Shown: piece after piece, positions 43,310 through 53,066 of the stretch
Position numbering within the stretch: the first letter of the stretch is position 1
Layout of the letters: the number at the start of each line of letters is the position of its first letter
Assembly: GCA_046297095.1 (NCBI GenBank)
Contig: JBKCNS010000040.1
Location: 183,928-247,927 of the forward strand
DNA: 64,000 nucleotides
Source of the DNA: JBBATK01 sp046297095
Lineage (GTDB): Bacteria > Bacteroidota > Ignavibacteria > Kapaibacteriales > NICIL-2
Reading direction: 5' to 3'
The notes under the pieces: model-generated
What the model saw: the letters and a program-made list of their open reading frames with translations, nothing else
Told to the model about the DNA's origin: nothing
The model's database searches: none
Position numbers and translations under genes: made by a program

Positions 43310-46300
43310 GAATAAGGGGCACCATATGGTCGCGGCTCGTGAGAGTTTGCATAATCATTGCCGCCGGTGCAAGCATCACTGTTTGTGCCCAAACTGTGGA
43401 ACTCACGCTCAGTGGTTACATGGGGCAACGCACGGATGCTATATCCAAGTACAGTGATGCGTTATTCTCATCCTCTGCGAACTCATTTGCACAACTGCTG
43501 CGTGCCACTCGCCATCTGCATTCATCCGAGTTCGCTGATGAGGAGATTGCGTACAGAACGGCTGTGTCGTACATAGATGCAGGCAGCAATGCACTGGCTG
43601 AGCGTTACCTTAATGTTCTTTTGCAAAATTCTCAGCGGTCCATCGTCTTCGACGATTTCGCTAATGCTGCGTTGGGCACCATCTACGTTCGAACGAAGCG
43701 CTACAGCTTGGCGGCTCAAGCTTTTCGTGCAGCCACAGTTACTTCACATGAGTTTCACTTTCGAAAAGTTCAATCATCGACCGATGCTCCGGCTCTGGAG
43801 ATTCATCGCTTCAGCATGTTTTGGTTGGCGAATTCTTTACTGCTGGTTGGCAATGCCGACGCGGCACTGGAGCAATACACAAAGATCATTGCAGACTCTG
43901 CCTCCGAGCATGCCGATGACGCACGCTATGCTGTGGCGCAGATACTTGAAGATCGCAACAACAACGACGAGGCCTTCGACATATACTCAAGTATCATTCG
44001 TGATTACCCGGACGGCAATGTTATTCTTAGCGCGAACATTCGTGCTGCACAATGCTTGATTCGACGGCGTGAGTACAGCAATGCGCTTACCCGCCTTGCG
44101 GTGGCAGAGGAATTGTTGAACTCCCTTGCAAAAGCAACAGTCGTTGCAGCCTCATCGCAGCCCTCATCACAATCTTCCGCTACAAGCCCGGCATTGCAGA
44201 CACAATGGGAGATCAAGGATGCCGATGCTCGCGTTCATTACTTGAAAGGCGAAGCGCTTCATGCCGTGGGATTGCATAGTAGTTCACTCAAGGAATTCGA
44301 GCAGGTATATACTAAGCCATCTGTAGAAAAGGAACTTCGACACCGAGCTCGTTTTGGTGCCGGTGTGGCATCAATGGCGCAGAAGAACTGGAGCGAGTCC
44401 ATCACTCTTTTCGACTCGGTCATAGCCGATTCAACCACGACAAGCAGCAACACACTTTCGGCATCTCAACTGTTCAAAGGCTTAGCGTTGAAGTGGAACG
44501 ATTCCCGCTCACAAGCTATTCAGCTGTTCCGCGTGTGCGCCGGCGACGAACGATTCGTGTATCCGGAGCGAGCCCTTCTTGAGCTTGGTCAAATGTATTA
44601 CGAGGACGCTTCGTACGATACGGCCAAAGCGGTTTTGCACAAGGCGGTTCTGCAATGCAACGACCCCGTAACAGAGATTCGCAGTTTATTGCTTCTGGCA
44701 TCCATGCACATGGAAGCCCGCGAATGGTTGGATGCACGCACCTGTTACGATAAAGCAGAGATCAAACTACGGCGCACATCTGCCGACGTTCTTCCGTGGA
44801 AGGATGTATTCAACGACGAGATTCGCATTAAACGCGGAATAGCGCATCACGAGGATGGCAAACAACGCGAAGCTATCAACGACCTCACTGCCTATCTGAG
44901 CCGGCATCCTGCCGATGCCCGCGCTGATGAAGCATTGTTTTGGTTGTCGGAGACTTTCTACCATGCCCAACTCTTGAAGAATGCTATTGAAAGTTATAGA
45001 AAGCTCGTGATGAACTTCGGGTCCAGCAGCCGCCGTGAGGAAGCACTCTATGGCCTCGGCTGGTCGTTGTTCAAGATGCGCGAATTCGACTCGTCGGGTG
45101 CTGTGTTTGCCAATCTTCTTTCAGAATTTCCTCAAACGCGATTCGCCGGCGATGTATATGTGCGCAAAGGTGATGCATTGTATCTGACAAAAAAATATGC
45201 TGATGCCTCCAAGGAGTATCGGTCGGCAGCCACGCTGATTCCGCAAGGCGAATTGAATGAGTACGCCAAATTTCAAGTGGGTCAATCACTCTACAGAGCC
45301 AAAGAGTACAAGGCGTCCGTGCAGGAGTTGCAGGCGTTTTTGCGGGATCATCCAAGCTCTACGTTCTCCGATCATGCATTGTACACTATTGCCTATACTT
45401 ACTCTCTGCAAGAGAAACATTCCGATGCACTCCAGGCATTTGAACAACTTACACGCACCTACCCGCGAAGCGAACTTGTTCCCGCAGCATTGTATTATGC
45501 GGCCAACGCTCAGTATGCCAATGGCGAGTACGAAGATGCTGTGCAGAGATATAGAGGTTTGATGGGTCTGTATCCATCCACTTTTTATGGTATAGAAGCT
45601 CTGCGCGGCTTGCAAGAGAGCCTTAGTCTGCTTGGACGAAACGATGAAGCAATTGAGGTAGGCAAGGCATATGTGCAGGCCAATCCTAACGGCAACGTGC
45701 AAGAGCAAATCTCCATGAAAACCATAGAGATTTTCATGCGCAAGGGCGACTACGGAAACGCCGCCAAGGAATATCAAGACTTTCTCAAAAAATATCCCGA
45801 CAGCGATCTAAGCGCGGAAGCCATGTTCTTACTGGCTAAAAGCCAAATCGGAATGGGCGATATGGATGCGGCTCGCCAGACGCTGTCGCTACTATACTCA
45901 AAGTATGAAAGCAGTGACTTTGCGTCTCAGGGTGTAATGCAGTTGGCATTGCTGGAACTGAAGCGAGCGAATGTTTCCAGGGCCGATTCTCTGTTTGATC
46001 TTGTGATACGTAAATACCCTGGCACGGAACTGGCCTCCCAAGCCACTTATGAACAGGCAAACCTTGCCATGGGGCGCGGCGATACAGCACGTGCATTGAA
46101 TTTATATGCTAATGCCGGGCTTATGAATGCCGGAGAGTTTTCTCATCAAGCAATGTATCGCACGGCTATGTACTACCGCTCGCAAAACGCCGATGATTCT
46201 TCAAGAATGTACTTCCGCATGGTAGCCACGAGTAGCGACAATACCTCGCTTGCAGCCGAGTGTATGTACCGCATTGGAGAGTCGTACTTGAGTCTGCATA

Positions 46301-46515
46301 ATTACGCTGGCGCGATGATTGCATTCGACGAAGTGAGACGTGCCTACGATGGCATAGAAGACTGGTATACATTGTCTCTAATTGGTTTGGGCGAATGCTA
46401 CGAAAAAACCGGAAACTCTGCCAAAGCCCGCGAGATCTATCAAACTGTGATCATCCTTCATCCGAGCGATGATTACGGTACCACTGCGCAGTCGCGCCTT
46501 AAACGATTGCGATAG
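43306..46515 (+). CDS. Exported 1069-residue TPR protein coupled to ftsW
   Basis: Large periplasmic protein: signal peptide of about 28 residues (VRVCIIIAAGASITVCAQ) then TPR and YbgF/BamD-like repeats to the end. Repeat examples: YDVRKGD-type stretches as in DVYVRKGDALYLTKKYADAS, SVQELQAFLRDHPSSTFSDH and AAKEYQDFLKKYPDSDLSAE. Such arrays occur in Bacteroidota gliding and surface proteins and in outer-membrane assembly lipoproteins, but this one has no Cys lipobox. It overlaps ftsW by ATGA and precedes a beta-barrel gene by 9 bases. Its place between ftsW and a SPOR protein suggests a role in coordinating cell division with the envelope; that is inference. Confidence 0.8.
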   Translation: MRIRGTIWSRLVRVCIIIAAGASITVCAQTVELTLSGYMGQRTDAISKYSDALFSSSANSFAQLLRATRHLHSSEFADEEIAYRTAVSYIDAGSNALAERYLNVLLQNSQRSIVFDDFANAALGTIYVRTKRYSLAAQAFRAATVTSHEFHFRKVQSSTDAPALEIHRFSMFWLANSLLLVGNADAALEQYTKIIADSASEHADDARYAVAQILEDRNNNDEAFDIYSSIIRDYPDGNVILSANIRAAQCLIRRREYSNALTRLAVAEELLNSLAKATVVAASSQPSSQSSATSPALQTQWEIKDADARVHYLKGEALHAVGLHSSSLKEFEQVYTKPSVEKELRHRARFGAGVASMAQKNWSESITLFDSVIADSTTTSSNTLSASQLFKGLALKWNDSRSQAIQLFRVCAGDERFVYPERALLELGQMYYEDASYDTAKAVLHKAVLQCNDPVTEIRSLLLLASMHMEAREWLDARTCYDKAEIKLRRTSADVLPWKDVFNDEIRIKRGIAHHEDGKQREAINDLTAYLSRHPADARADEALFWLSETFYHAQLLKNAIESYRKLVMNFGSSSRREEALYGLGWSLFKMREFDSSGAVFANLLSEFPQTRFAGDVYVRKGDALYLTKKYADASKEYRSAATLIPQGELNEYAKFQVGQSLYRAKEYKASVQELQAFLRDHPSSTFSDHALYTIAYTYSLQEKHSDALQAFEQLTRTYPRSELVPAALYYAANAQYANGEYEDAVQRYRGLMGLYPSTFYGIEALRGLQESLSLLGRNDEAIEVGKAYVQANPNGNVQEQISMKTIEIFMRKGDYGNAAKEYQDFLKKYPDSDLSAEAMFLLAKSQIGMGDMDAARQTLSLLYSKYESSDFASQGVMQLALLELKRANVSRADSLFDLVIRKYPGTELASQATYEQANLAMGRGDTARALNLYANAGLMNAGEFSHQAMYRTAMYYRSQNADDSSRMYFRMVATSSDNTSLAAECMYRIGESYLSLHNYAGAMIAFDEVRRAYDGIEDWYTLSLIGLGECYEKTGNSAKAREIYQTVIILHPSDDYGTTAQSRLKRLR

Positions 46516-46524
46516 GAGTAGCTC

Positions 46525-48207
46525 ATGAAAACACGATTTGTCATTGCATTCGGTTGTGCTTTTGGTCTTGGTGTGTGTCTATCGTTGCAGGCCATTGCCC
46601 AGCAGACGGGAAATGCGGCGCCGGGAACATCTCCTATCGACGTGCCCGATATTATCGTCAAAGGATCGGCCACACTTCGCTTGATGACTACATCATTTTT
46701 GAAACAACGACCGGCACAAACCCGTTTACTCAATCAGTCGGAACTAGATACCCTGAACCCCAAGGAGAAACATGAGGTATTAGCACTTCCCTCGTCGGCG
46801 CCTCCTCAGCAGATTCCCTTACCATCACGCTATAATGGATTTGTATTCGGTTCCTTTGGCATGTTCCAGACTCCAGAGTTTGGTGCATCACTGAGCGGTT
46901 CTCTGTTCAACTATGATGTGACCGCTACCGCCGATTATCTGTCAACCGCGGGCTACAAGCAGGCAACGGACATGCAGAGATTCGATGTTCGCCTCTTTGG
47001 CCGGCAGGCATTTCGTCAAACGCAGGAAAAAGGAACAAACGCAGAATCGCATCCTGCTTCGGGCCCGCTGAATTCTGATGTACACGACTGGAGCATTGCT
47101 GCTTCGTCAATGAATTACGCGCTCTTTGCACAGCCCGATTCGGCTCTGAAACGTACTCGTAGCGCAGTATCGCTGCAAACCTCGTTTGAGCACACCATAG
47201 GCGGTGCAACTCTTCGCAGTGAAGTGTCGGCAATTGCAACGATGCTCGAAGAAGGTCGTACCGGCTTTACTCTTCAATCCGAAAACGGCTTGCGAGCATT
47301 TGCCGAGTGGAAGCAACCCGATGACGGCAGCAATCATAGTACCAATTATTCTGTATCTGCGCAGATAGATCTTCGCTCCTTCCGATCTGAACTTCTCAGC
47401 GACAATTATGTTCGTTATGACTACAGTGTTCACACGGGGAGCCTTCTACTCCGTTCATCGGCCGGCCTGCGTGGCGGCAATGGTTCCGGCGGATCATCTA
47501 CTCTTAACATCATCGGCTCTGTGGATGTTTCGCTGCGAAGCAGCGCTGCTTTGCGCTGGGGTGCGTTGCTTTCACGGGATGTTCACAATAGCTTCTTCAC
47601 CGATGCGCTTAACGCAAACCCATATGTTCGGTCGGATGCAGACCTACGATTTACCCGTCGCAGCGTAGCCGGCGAGGTGTACATGGTGTACCGCCCCGAT
47701 CGCTCGCTATCGGCCCAAGCGAGAGCCGGCTATGAAGTTTATGGTGCGTTGTCCATTCCGGTGTTCGACTCCGTCTCCGCATTTCATTTGGCCTATGCCT
47801 CCGCCACACGCAGCTTTGTAACATTGCAATCGGAGTGGCTAACAGACGAGCTCACTTCTCTGGTTGCTCGGCTTCAGTGGCAAGATGTCAGAGAAGATGC
47901 AGGTAAAACCGTTCCCTATCGTCCGGCTACAACAGCAGAGCTTAGATACAGAAGCCGTATCTCTCAAAGCTGGACATTAGAGTTTGGAGTGACGTTCGTA
48001 TCGCAGAGAACGGTCTCGGCCTCTGCGCAGGCAAGTGACAACCTGGACGGCTATCTCTATGTGGATGGACGTGTGGACTATGCTGTTACCGACGCGCTGT
48101 CTGCCTTTGCCAGCGTGCAGAACCTCACAAATAGTTCTATTTTTGTTTTCGAAAGATATGTTGAACGCAGCGCCTTTGGCGCTCTGGGCTTGCGTTGGAA
48201 ATTTTAA
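46525..48207 (+). CDS. Outer-membrane beta-barrel protein, TonB-receptor-like without plug
   Basis: 560-residue exported protein, signal peptide of about 25 residues (LSLQAIAQQ), a 90-residue Pro-rich periplasmic segment (PDIIVKGSATLRL), then alternating beta strands to the C-terminus. The end, VQNLTNSSIFVFERY ... GALGLRWKF, with terminal Phe, is the classic outer-membrane targeting strand of TonB-dependent receptors. The roughly 130-residue plug domain and a clear TonB box are missing, and the barrel is smaller than the usual 22 strands. A TonB protein gene follows two genes later. AGGAG precedes the ATG. The ligand, if any, is unknown. Confidence 0.7.
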   Translation: MKTRFVIAFGCAFGLGVCLSLQAIAQQTGNAAPGTSPIDVPDIIVKGSATLRLMTTSFLKQRPAQTRLLNQSELDTLNPKEKHEVLALPSSAPPQQIPLPSRYNGFVFGSFGMFQTPEFGASLSGSLFNYDVTATADYLSTAGYKQATDMQRFDVRLFGRQAFRQTQEKGTNAESHPASGPLNSDVHDWSIAASSMNYALFAQPDSALKRTRSAVSLQTSFEHTIGGATLRSEVSAIATMLEEGRTGFTLQSENGLRAFAEWKQPDDGSNHSTNYSVSAQIDLRSFRSELLSDNYVRYDYSVHTGSLLLRSSAGLRGGNGSGGSSTLNIIGSVDVSLRSSAALRWGALLSRDVHNSFFTDALNANPYVRSDADLRFTRRSVAGEVYMVYRPDRSLSAQARAGYEVYGALSIPVFDSVSAFHLAYASATRSFVTLQSEWLTDELTSLVARLQWQDVREDAGKTVPYRPATTAELRYRSRISQSWTLEFGVTFVSQRTVSASAQASDNLDGYLYVDGRVDYAVTDALSAFASVQNLTNSSIFVFERYVERSAFGALGLRWKF

Positions 48208-48227
48208 CAGGAAGAATCTTTACAGCG

Positions 48228-49883
48228 ATGATCGACGAGAAGGATCTTGATTCCCCCACGGACAACGACGGCTTTGCGGACGAAAGCTCCGATAATGGAG
48301 CCTTTCGTTTGGAGTCGCTCGAGCGATATCCCGATGCCGTGCCCTTTGAGTTCGATGATGAGGCAGATGAGCCAGCCGGCAATTCTGATGACTCCACACA
48401 GCTTCCACCCGCTACACTTGCGGCAATAAAGTCTGACCTGGACAAAGGCAGACGCCGCAAAGCCAAGCCGGATACACTGGCACTAAGTTTGGACCGACTT
48501 CGAAAAGTACTGCATACAACATCTCCCGAAGTAGCAGAGTTCACCTTAGAGAGCGATCCGCTTCTGGTGGATCCTTTGGCAGGCAAGCCTGAGATTAGCA
48601 GCACCGACATCACTATCTCAGAGCGACCGGTAATTACCGAACGTAAACCGGTGAAGCCCTCTGACGATGGCAGTTCGTTGGATCTTGATGCAGGAGATTC
48701 TTCGCAGGCATCAACTAAAGCAGACAAGTCATCGAAAAAAGCATCGAGTAGTTCTGCAAAAGATTCATCAAAGAAAAAACGCAGAGCGCTGCCGGTGATT
48801 CCCATTATAATAGGCGTAGGTTTTTTGGTTGCCTCCGTTGGCGGATATCTGGCATACAGAGCAATCAGCACCAAACCGGGCCAGGTATCCGGTGGCAATG
48901 GATCTGCGGAGTCTACGGCTACGAAGAAGAACGGAATTAGCGATCCCACGATGGCGGAAAAGACTGCAACGGAAAAGACTGTAGCGGAAGAGGCACCGGC
49001 TGAAGCATCTGCTGAGTCTCGTTTAGAGACTTCCACGCAGTCTGAGACGCTAGCGCAGGATGCTGTGCAATCACCGGCACAACCGGATGCTACCGGCCAA
49101 TCGGAAACATCACATCAAGTTGCTCCTTCGTCACGCTCTTCTGAACAAACCTCGACGTCATCTGTTTCCTCGAAACAAACATCCACGCACAACATTCGAG
49201 CGGGCGCAGCTGCTCCTACCGGATCCTCCGGTTCGCACTCTACAGCACACGGAGCGGAATCAGTGCGTCAGGCAATAGCGCAACACTCACATCAAACATC
49301 CAAGCAGATCGCAAAGCAAACGGAGCACACAGTACTTCGACCAAAGGTTTCCGCGCCTAAAGATCAGCACAAGCACAACTCGGGTACAACCGGATCTGCG
49401 CATGCATCTGCGCATGAGTCTGCGCATGCAACCCCTGTAGCTTCAGTTTCAAAGAAGACTACGTCTGCAACTCTTCCTGCAGCTAAAACTTCACCTCGTG
49501 AATCGAGCAAGGCCGCGAATTCAACGCCGACTGAGCACAGTACTTCTGCGCTTTCTGTTGCAAAGAGCGAGTCCGGAGTAAATCAAAAGACATCGTCACG
49601 AGTGGATATTATACCCGCTCCCCATATGAACCTGAAGTCGGTGAACAGGTCTATGGCGCAATTCAGTGTTCATGTATTCAGCACATTCTATAGACAAGAT
49701 GCGGAACGCCGATTGCAGCTGCTGCAAGGACGCAGTATCTCGGGCGGTTACATCACGGAACAACAGGTACGGGGCCGGACTGTCTACAACGTGCGTTTCG
49801 GAATATTCAGAACAAAAGAAGATGCGGAAGCTGCGCTGATACGCCACGCAGTATCCGGTGGATCTATTTGTAGGCTTCGTTAA
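48228..49883 (+). CDS. SPOR-domain protein with a single membrane helix
   Basis: 551-residue bitopic protein. N-terminal acidic cytoplasmic part to about residue 186, one membrane helix (187-211, LPVIPIIIGVGFLVASVGGYL), a long Ser/Thr/Ala/His-rich low-complexity periplasmic linker, and a C-terminal SPOR domain (about 475-551, FSVHVFSTFYRQDAERRL ... VRFGIFRTKEDAEAAL). SPOR domains bind glycan strands stripped of stem peptides at the septum, so the protein is probably recruited to the division site, as FtsN is. The ATG at 48228 has AGGAAG upstream; a TTG overlapping the barrel gene is less likely. It lies downstream of ftsW in the same forward run. Confidence 0.83.
   Translation: MIDEKDLDSPTDNDGFADESSDNGAFRLESLERYPDAVPFEFDDEADEPAGNSDDSTQLPPATLAAIKSDLDKGRRRKAKPDTLALSLDRLRKVLHTTSPEVAEFTLESDPLLVDPLAGKPEISSTDITISERPVITERKPVKPSDDGSSLDLDAGDSSQASTKADKSSKKASSSSAKDSSKKKRRALPVIPIIIGVGFLVASVGGYLAYRAISTKPGQVSGGNGSAESTATKKNGISDPTMAEKTATEKTVAEEAPAEASAESRLETSTQSETLAQDAVQSPAQPDATGQSETSHQVAPSSRSSEQTSTSSVSSKQTSTHNIRAGAAAPTGSSGSHSTAHGAESVRQAIAQHSHQTSKQIAKQTEHTVLRPKVSAPKDQHKHNSGTTGSAHASAHESAHATPVASVSKKTTSATLPAAKTSPRESSKAANSTPTEHSTSALSVAKSESGVNQKTSSRVDIIPAPHMNLKSVNRSMAQFSVHVFSTFYRQDAERRLQLLQGRSISGGYITEQQVRGRTVYNVRFGIFRTKEDAEAALIRHAVSGGSICRLR
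49395..49428. repeat. Three 12-bp-spaced repeats in the SPOR protein linker
   Basis: TCTGCGCATG occurs at 49395, 49407 and 49419, encoding an Ala-His-rich SAHASAHESAHA stretch. It is a short in-frame tandem repeat that may vary in copy number. Confidence 0.75.
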
Positions 49884-49954
49884 GAAATGCCCGGCATAGT
49901 GGTCGTTTTTTCGCTCTCGGTACGAGCAGCATCGTAACGTAGCAGTTTAACTTC

Positions 49955-50794
49955 ATGCAACACCAACACGACGATACCAACGATGTGATTATTCGTATAC
50001 CCGTTTTACGAATACCATGGGACTCGAATACCTTTCGCGGGTTTGTTCTTGCGTTGGTGATCATTGTGTTCTTTGTATTCGTCAGTCCATTCATCAAGGT
50101 ATCTGCACCACCGATTCTTCGAACAGACACGACGGCTATTCCACTTACTGTTCTTACACAGCTTCGATTTGGAGATGGAGACAGTCCGCAAAAAAGTGGC
50201 GGCAATCTTCAGCAAGAAGGTGCAGCTGCTAAAGCTCCGGTAACAGCCCCGCGCTTTGCCGATGCAAAAGCGCCGCCTCCGTCACCACAAACATCCAACG
50301 CCAAGCCGGCTTCTTCGACGGATCTTCAGGTAAACGTTCAGCCGGTGCGCCGTGACCCTGAAACGTCGCAGCATAGCGGCACCGGAACGGCTGCTACTTC
50401 CGGAACAACGCTGAAGACTGCTGCTAACGACAATACTGCTTCGAGTGCCACAGGAGATCGCACACCGGCCGAGAATGGTACGGGACGTGGGCTAAGCGGT
50501 ACCGGTTCGGGCGCAGGATTAGGCTATAACATCGAGTGGGGTGGTGGCGGCGGGAATGTTATTGTACTGAATAAAAGTATCCCCAAGCCCCCGCAGGGTC
50601 TGAACAATTCAACGATCGTCAAGTTGAAGTTTGTCGTGGACAAGAATGGTGACGTAGAAAGTGTTATTCCCCTCACTCGTGGAGCACCTCAGGCCGAGCG
50701 TGCCGCATTAAAGGCAATGTGGCTGTGGAAGTTCCGCGTCAAGAACGAACAACGAGCCGAGGGCATCATAAAATTTACTTTTGATGTTAACTGA
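49955..50794 (+). CDS. TonB-family energy transducer
   Basis: 279-residue protein: a short cytoplasmic N-terminus, one membrane helix (about residues 29-47, FVLALVIIVFFVFVSPF), a Pro/Ala/Thr/Gly-rich periplasmic spacer, and a TonB C-terminal domain (about 205-279: VKLKFVVDKNGDVESVIPL and ALKAMWLWKF). It transmits the proton-motive force from ExbB/ExbD to outer-membrane receptors; neither exbB nor exbD is in the window. Two genes downstream of the barrel protein, it may serve it. The gap to the SPOR gene is 71 bases and to the flippase 12. Confidence 0.82.
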   Translation: MQHQHDDTNDVIIRIPVLRIPWDSNTFRGFVLALVIIVFFVFVSPFIKVSAPPILRTDTTAIPLTVLTQLRFGDGDSPQKSGGNLQQEGAAAKAPVTAPRFADAKAPPPSPQTSNAKPASSTDLQVNVQPVRRDPETSQHSGTGTAATSGTTLKTAANDNTASSATGDRTPAENGTGRGLSGTGSGAGLGYNIEWGGGGGNVIVLNKSIPKPPQGLNNSTIVKLKFVVDKNGDVESVIPLTRGAPQAERAALKAMWLWKFRVKNEQRAEGIIKFTFDVN

Positions 50795-50806
50795 GGTCCC
50801 ACGCTG

Positions 50807-52321
50807 TTGACTACTACTACCACCGATCCTTCCACCGCATCTCCTGCATCGCGTGCTGCCACCGGAGCAAGCGTTCTATTTCTCTCGCAGATCGTTGGCA
50901 ATGCTTTGTACTTTTTAGCTCAGCGCACAATTATCAGTGAAATGCCAAAAGAGAGTTTCGGTGCTTTGGCATTTGTTCAGCAAACCTGTTCCCTTCTCCT
51001 GGTGGTGTTGGTAGATGCCGGACTTAATAACGTTGCCATTCGAGAAATGCTGCATCATCCGGAGCGCAAGCAAAGTATCGCCGCTTCGTCATTTTGGTTG
51101 CGTTTGATAAGCACTGTTATCGCCTCCATAGCTATCGCAGCGTTTTTTGCTGCTACGGATCTGGGTCTGCTTACAGCAGCAATGGTAGCCGTCGTGAGCA
51201 TTGCAACTTCGGGAAGGATGTCTATGCTGCGCGGATCGTTTGAACTGCCCTTCCGTGCCGGTATGAACTACCGTTTGGTTTCGGTGCTGTTTGTACTTGA
51301 TATAGCATTGTATGCCGCGGCGTTGTGGATCTATCCGGGCACCCTTACGCCCGAGGTAGTATTGGCACTGCAGTTCGTTTGTTCTCTTCCGGGATTTGTG
51401 ACGTTGTTCGCTCGAGCGGGAGGAACATCCCTGATGTTTCCTGTGCCATCGTGGCAGCAGATGCGCGGTTTGGTTATGGAAACACGGAGCATATTGTCTC
51501 AGCTGGTGATGCAGAATATTCACGCAGGTCTGGACATCTTTATTCTGCGATATTCATCTTCTCTTCGCGAAGTGGCAGTGTTTGGTGCGGTGGCGAACAT
51601 TAGTGTAGTTATTCTAACGTTGTATTCGGCTCTCTCCACTGCGGTTTTTCCCCTGCTTGCCGAAAAACCCGGCGATGGCAACGTCGCAGCTTTGCACCAC
51701 CGCATACTTCGATCGATGTCGTTCATCACATACTCAACTATGGTTGTGGCGGCATGTCTGTCTGTATGTGCATCCGTGATTGTATCGTTGTTCACAAAGA
51801 ACCTCTATGCTGATCATCTTTTTGAGTTTCAGCTGCAATTCTGGTGTACAGTTTTGATTGTCGTAACACAGTTTACCATTGTTGTTAATACTGCACTCAA
51901 AGAACATCGCGCGGTGCTGATCTCGGGGGTAATGTTGATTGTGGGCAGTTTACTTTTTGATTTCGCGCTTATTCCAACCAGCGGTACGCGCGGAATGATG
52001 ATTGCTAAAATGCTCTCGAATTCACTTGCCTTGGGAGCGAATCTCCTGTTTATCTCACGAATAGTAGGGCGGCCATCCATTGGACTGTATTTGCTGCGAA
52101 GCGCAATTGCCGGTGTTGTTCTCTACTCTGCCTCAATAATCTTTGTTCAGCACTTTGCTACTCAGTATGCTCTGCTCCTTACCCTGGCAGTGAGCTGTAT
52201 AACCGGCATAACGCTGAGGATGATTACCCGCGCAGATGTGGATTTATTGCGGGGCCTGGTGGCAAAGGTCTCCTCAAGAATCAACCGGCAGAGTTCTACG
52301 GCGAGTATCGCTCAAGAGTAA
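50807..52321 (+). CDS. Polysaccharide flippase (MOP superfamily, Wzx/MurJ-like)
   Basis: 504-residue membrane protein with about 12-14 predicted helices. The start ASVLFLSQIVGNALYFLAQRTII and ESFGALAFVQQTCSLLLVVL match the polysaccharide biosynthesis (PST/Wzx) family. It would flip undecaprenyl-linked sugars across the inner membrane, though a peptidoglycan-lipid role cannot be excluded given the ftsW neighbourhood. There is no ATG near the N-terminus; TTG at 50807 is the start, with GAGG about 10 bases upstream. The last 26 bases overlap the convergent lptB. Confidence 0.8.
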   Translation: MTTTTTDPSTASPASRAATGASVLFLSQIVGNALYFLAQRTIISEMPKESFGALAFVQQTCSLLLVVLVDAGLNNVAIREMLHHPERKQSIAASSFWLRLISTVIASIAIAAFFAATDLGLLTAAMVAVVSIATSGRMSMLRGSFELPFRAGMNYRLVSVLFVLDIALYAAALWIYPGTLTPEVVLALQFVCSLPGFVTLFARAGGTSLMFPVPSWQQMRGLVMETRSILSQLVMQNIHAGLDIFILRYSSSLREVAVFGAVANISVVILTLYSALSTAVFPLLAEKPGDGNVAALHHRILRSMSFITYSTMVVAACLSVCASVIVSLFTKNLYADHLFEFQLQFWCTVLIVVTQFTIVVNTALKEHRAVLISGVMLIVGSLLFDFALIPTSGTRGMMIAKMLSNSLALGANLLFISRIVGRPSIGLYLLRSAIAGVVLYSASIIFVQHFATQYALLLTLAVSCITGITLRMITRADVDLLRGLVAKVSSRINRQSSTASIAQE

Positions 52322-53066
52322 AGTTCTGGCCCAGATACCGACGACGCACTTCCGCGTTGCCTGCGATCTGTTCTGCAGTACCGGATGCAAATACCTTACC
52401 CTCGATAAGAATATAAGAGCGGTCGGTGATGGAAAGCGTCTCATGAACGTTGTGATCGGTGATCAATACTCCGATACCACGATGCTTCAACGTTTGCACC
52501 ATATGCATGATATCTTCCACCGCAATAGGATCTATTCCCGCAAAGGGCTCATCGAGCAACACAAATTTCGGATCACTTGCCAATGTCCGCGCGATCTCGG
52601 TGCGCCGACGTTCACCGCCGGAGAGCATAAAGCCTTTACTTTTTCGTATGTGCGCGATGTTGAAATCGTGAAGAAGCTCTTCGCAGCGATCACGGCGCTC
52701 GGCTGCTGTTAACTTTTGAAGTTCAAGTATTGCCATGATATTTTCTTCAACGCTCAGCTTTCTGAATACCGATGCCTCTTGAGGCAAATAGCTGATTCCC
52801 AGTCTGGCCCGTTGGAACATCGCTTTATGAGTGATGTCCTCACCATCCAGAAATATACTGCCCTCGGTGGGTTGCACCATCCCTACAATCATATAGAACG
52901 AGGTCGTTTTTCCTGCTCCATTGGGTCCCAAAAGACCCACGCATTCGCCCTGACGCACTTCGTACGAAACATGATCGACAACGTGGCGTTTGGCGTACAC
53001 TTTGGCAATGTCACGCGCTTCAAGCTTACTTGCCTGATTGGTAGGATTTGATTCAGAAATGTCCAT
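52296..53066 (-). CDS. lptB: LPS export ABC transporter ATP-binding protein LptB
   Basis: 256-residue ATPase that powers LPS extraction by LptFG and its transfer to the outer membrane. Walker A GPNGAGKTT, signature MLSGGERRRTEIARTLA, Walker B FVLLDEPFAGIDPIAV and H-loop ITDHNVHETL are intact; DEPFAGIDPIAVEDI is the LptB-specific form. The protein has an N-terminal extension of about 15 residues and a C-terminal end YLGQNFTL. Its ATG abuts the stop codon of htrA (TAAATG), so the two genes are likely coupled. No lptC or lptA is adjacent. Confidence 0.95.
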   Translation of the reverse strand: MDISESNPTNQASKLEARDIAKVYAKRHVVDHVSYEVRQGECVGLLGPNGAGKTTSFYMIVGMVQPTEGSIFLDGEDITHKAMFQRARLGISYLPQEASVFRKLSVEENIMAILELQKLTAAERRDRCEELLHDFNIAHIRKSKGFMLSGGERRRTEIARTLASDPKFVLLDEPFAGIDPIAVEDIMHMVQTLKHRGIGVLITDHNVHETLSITDRSYILIEGKVFASGTAEQIAGNAEVRRRYLGQNFTLERYSP

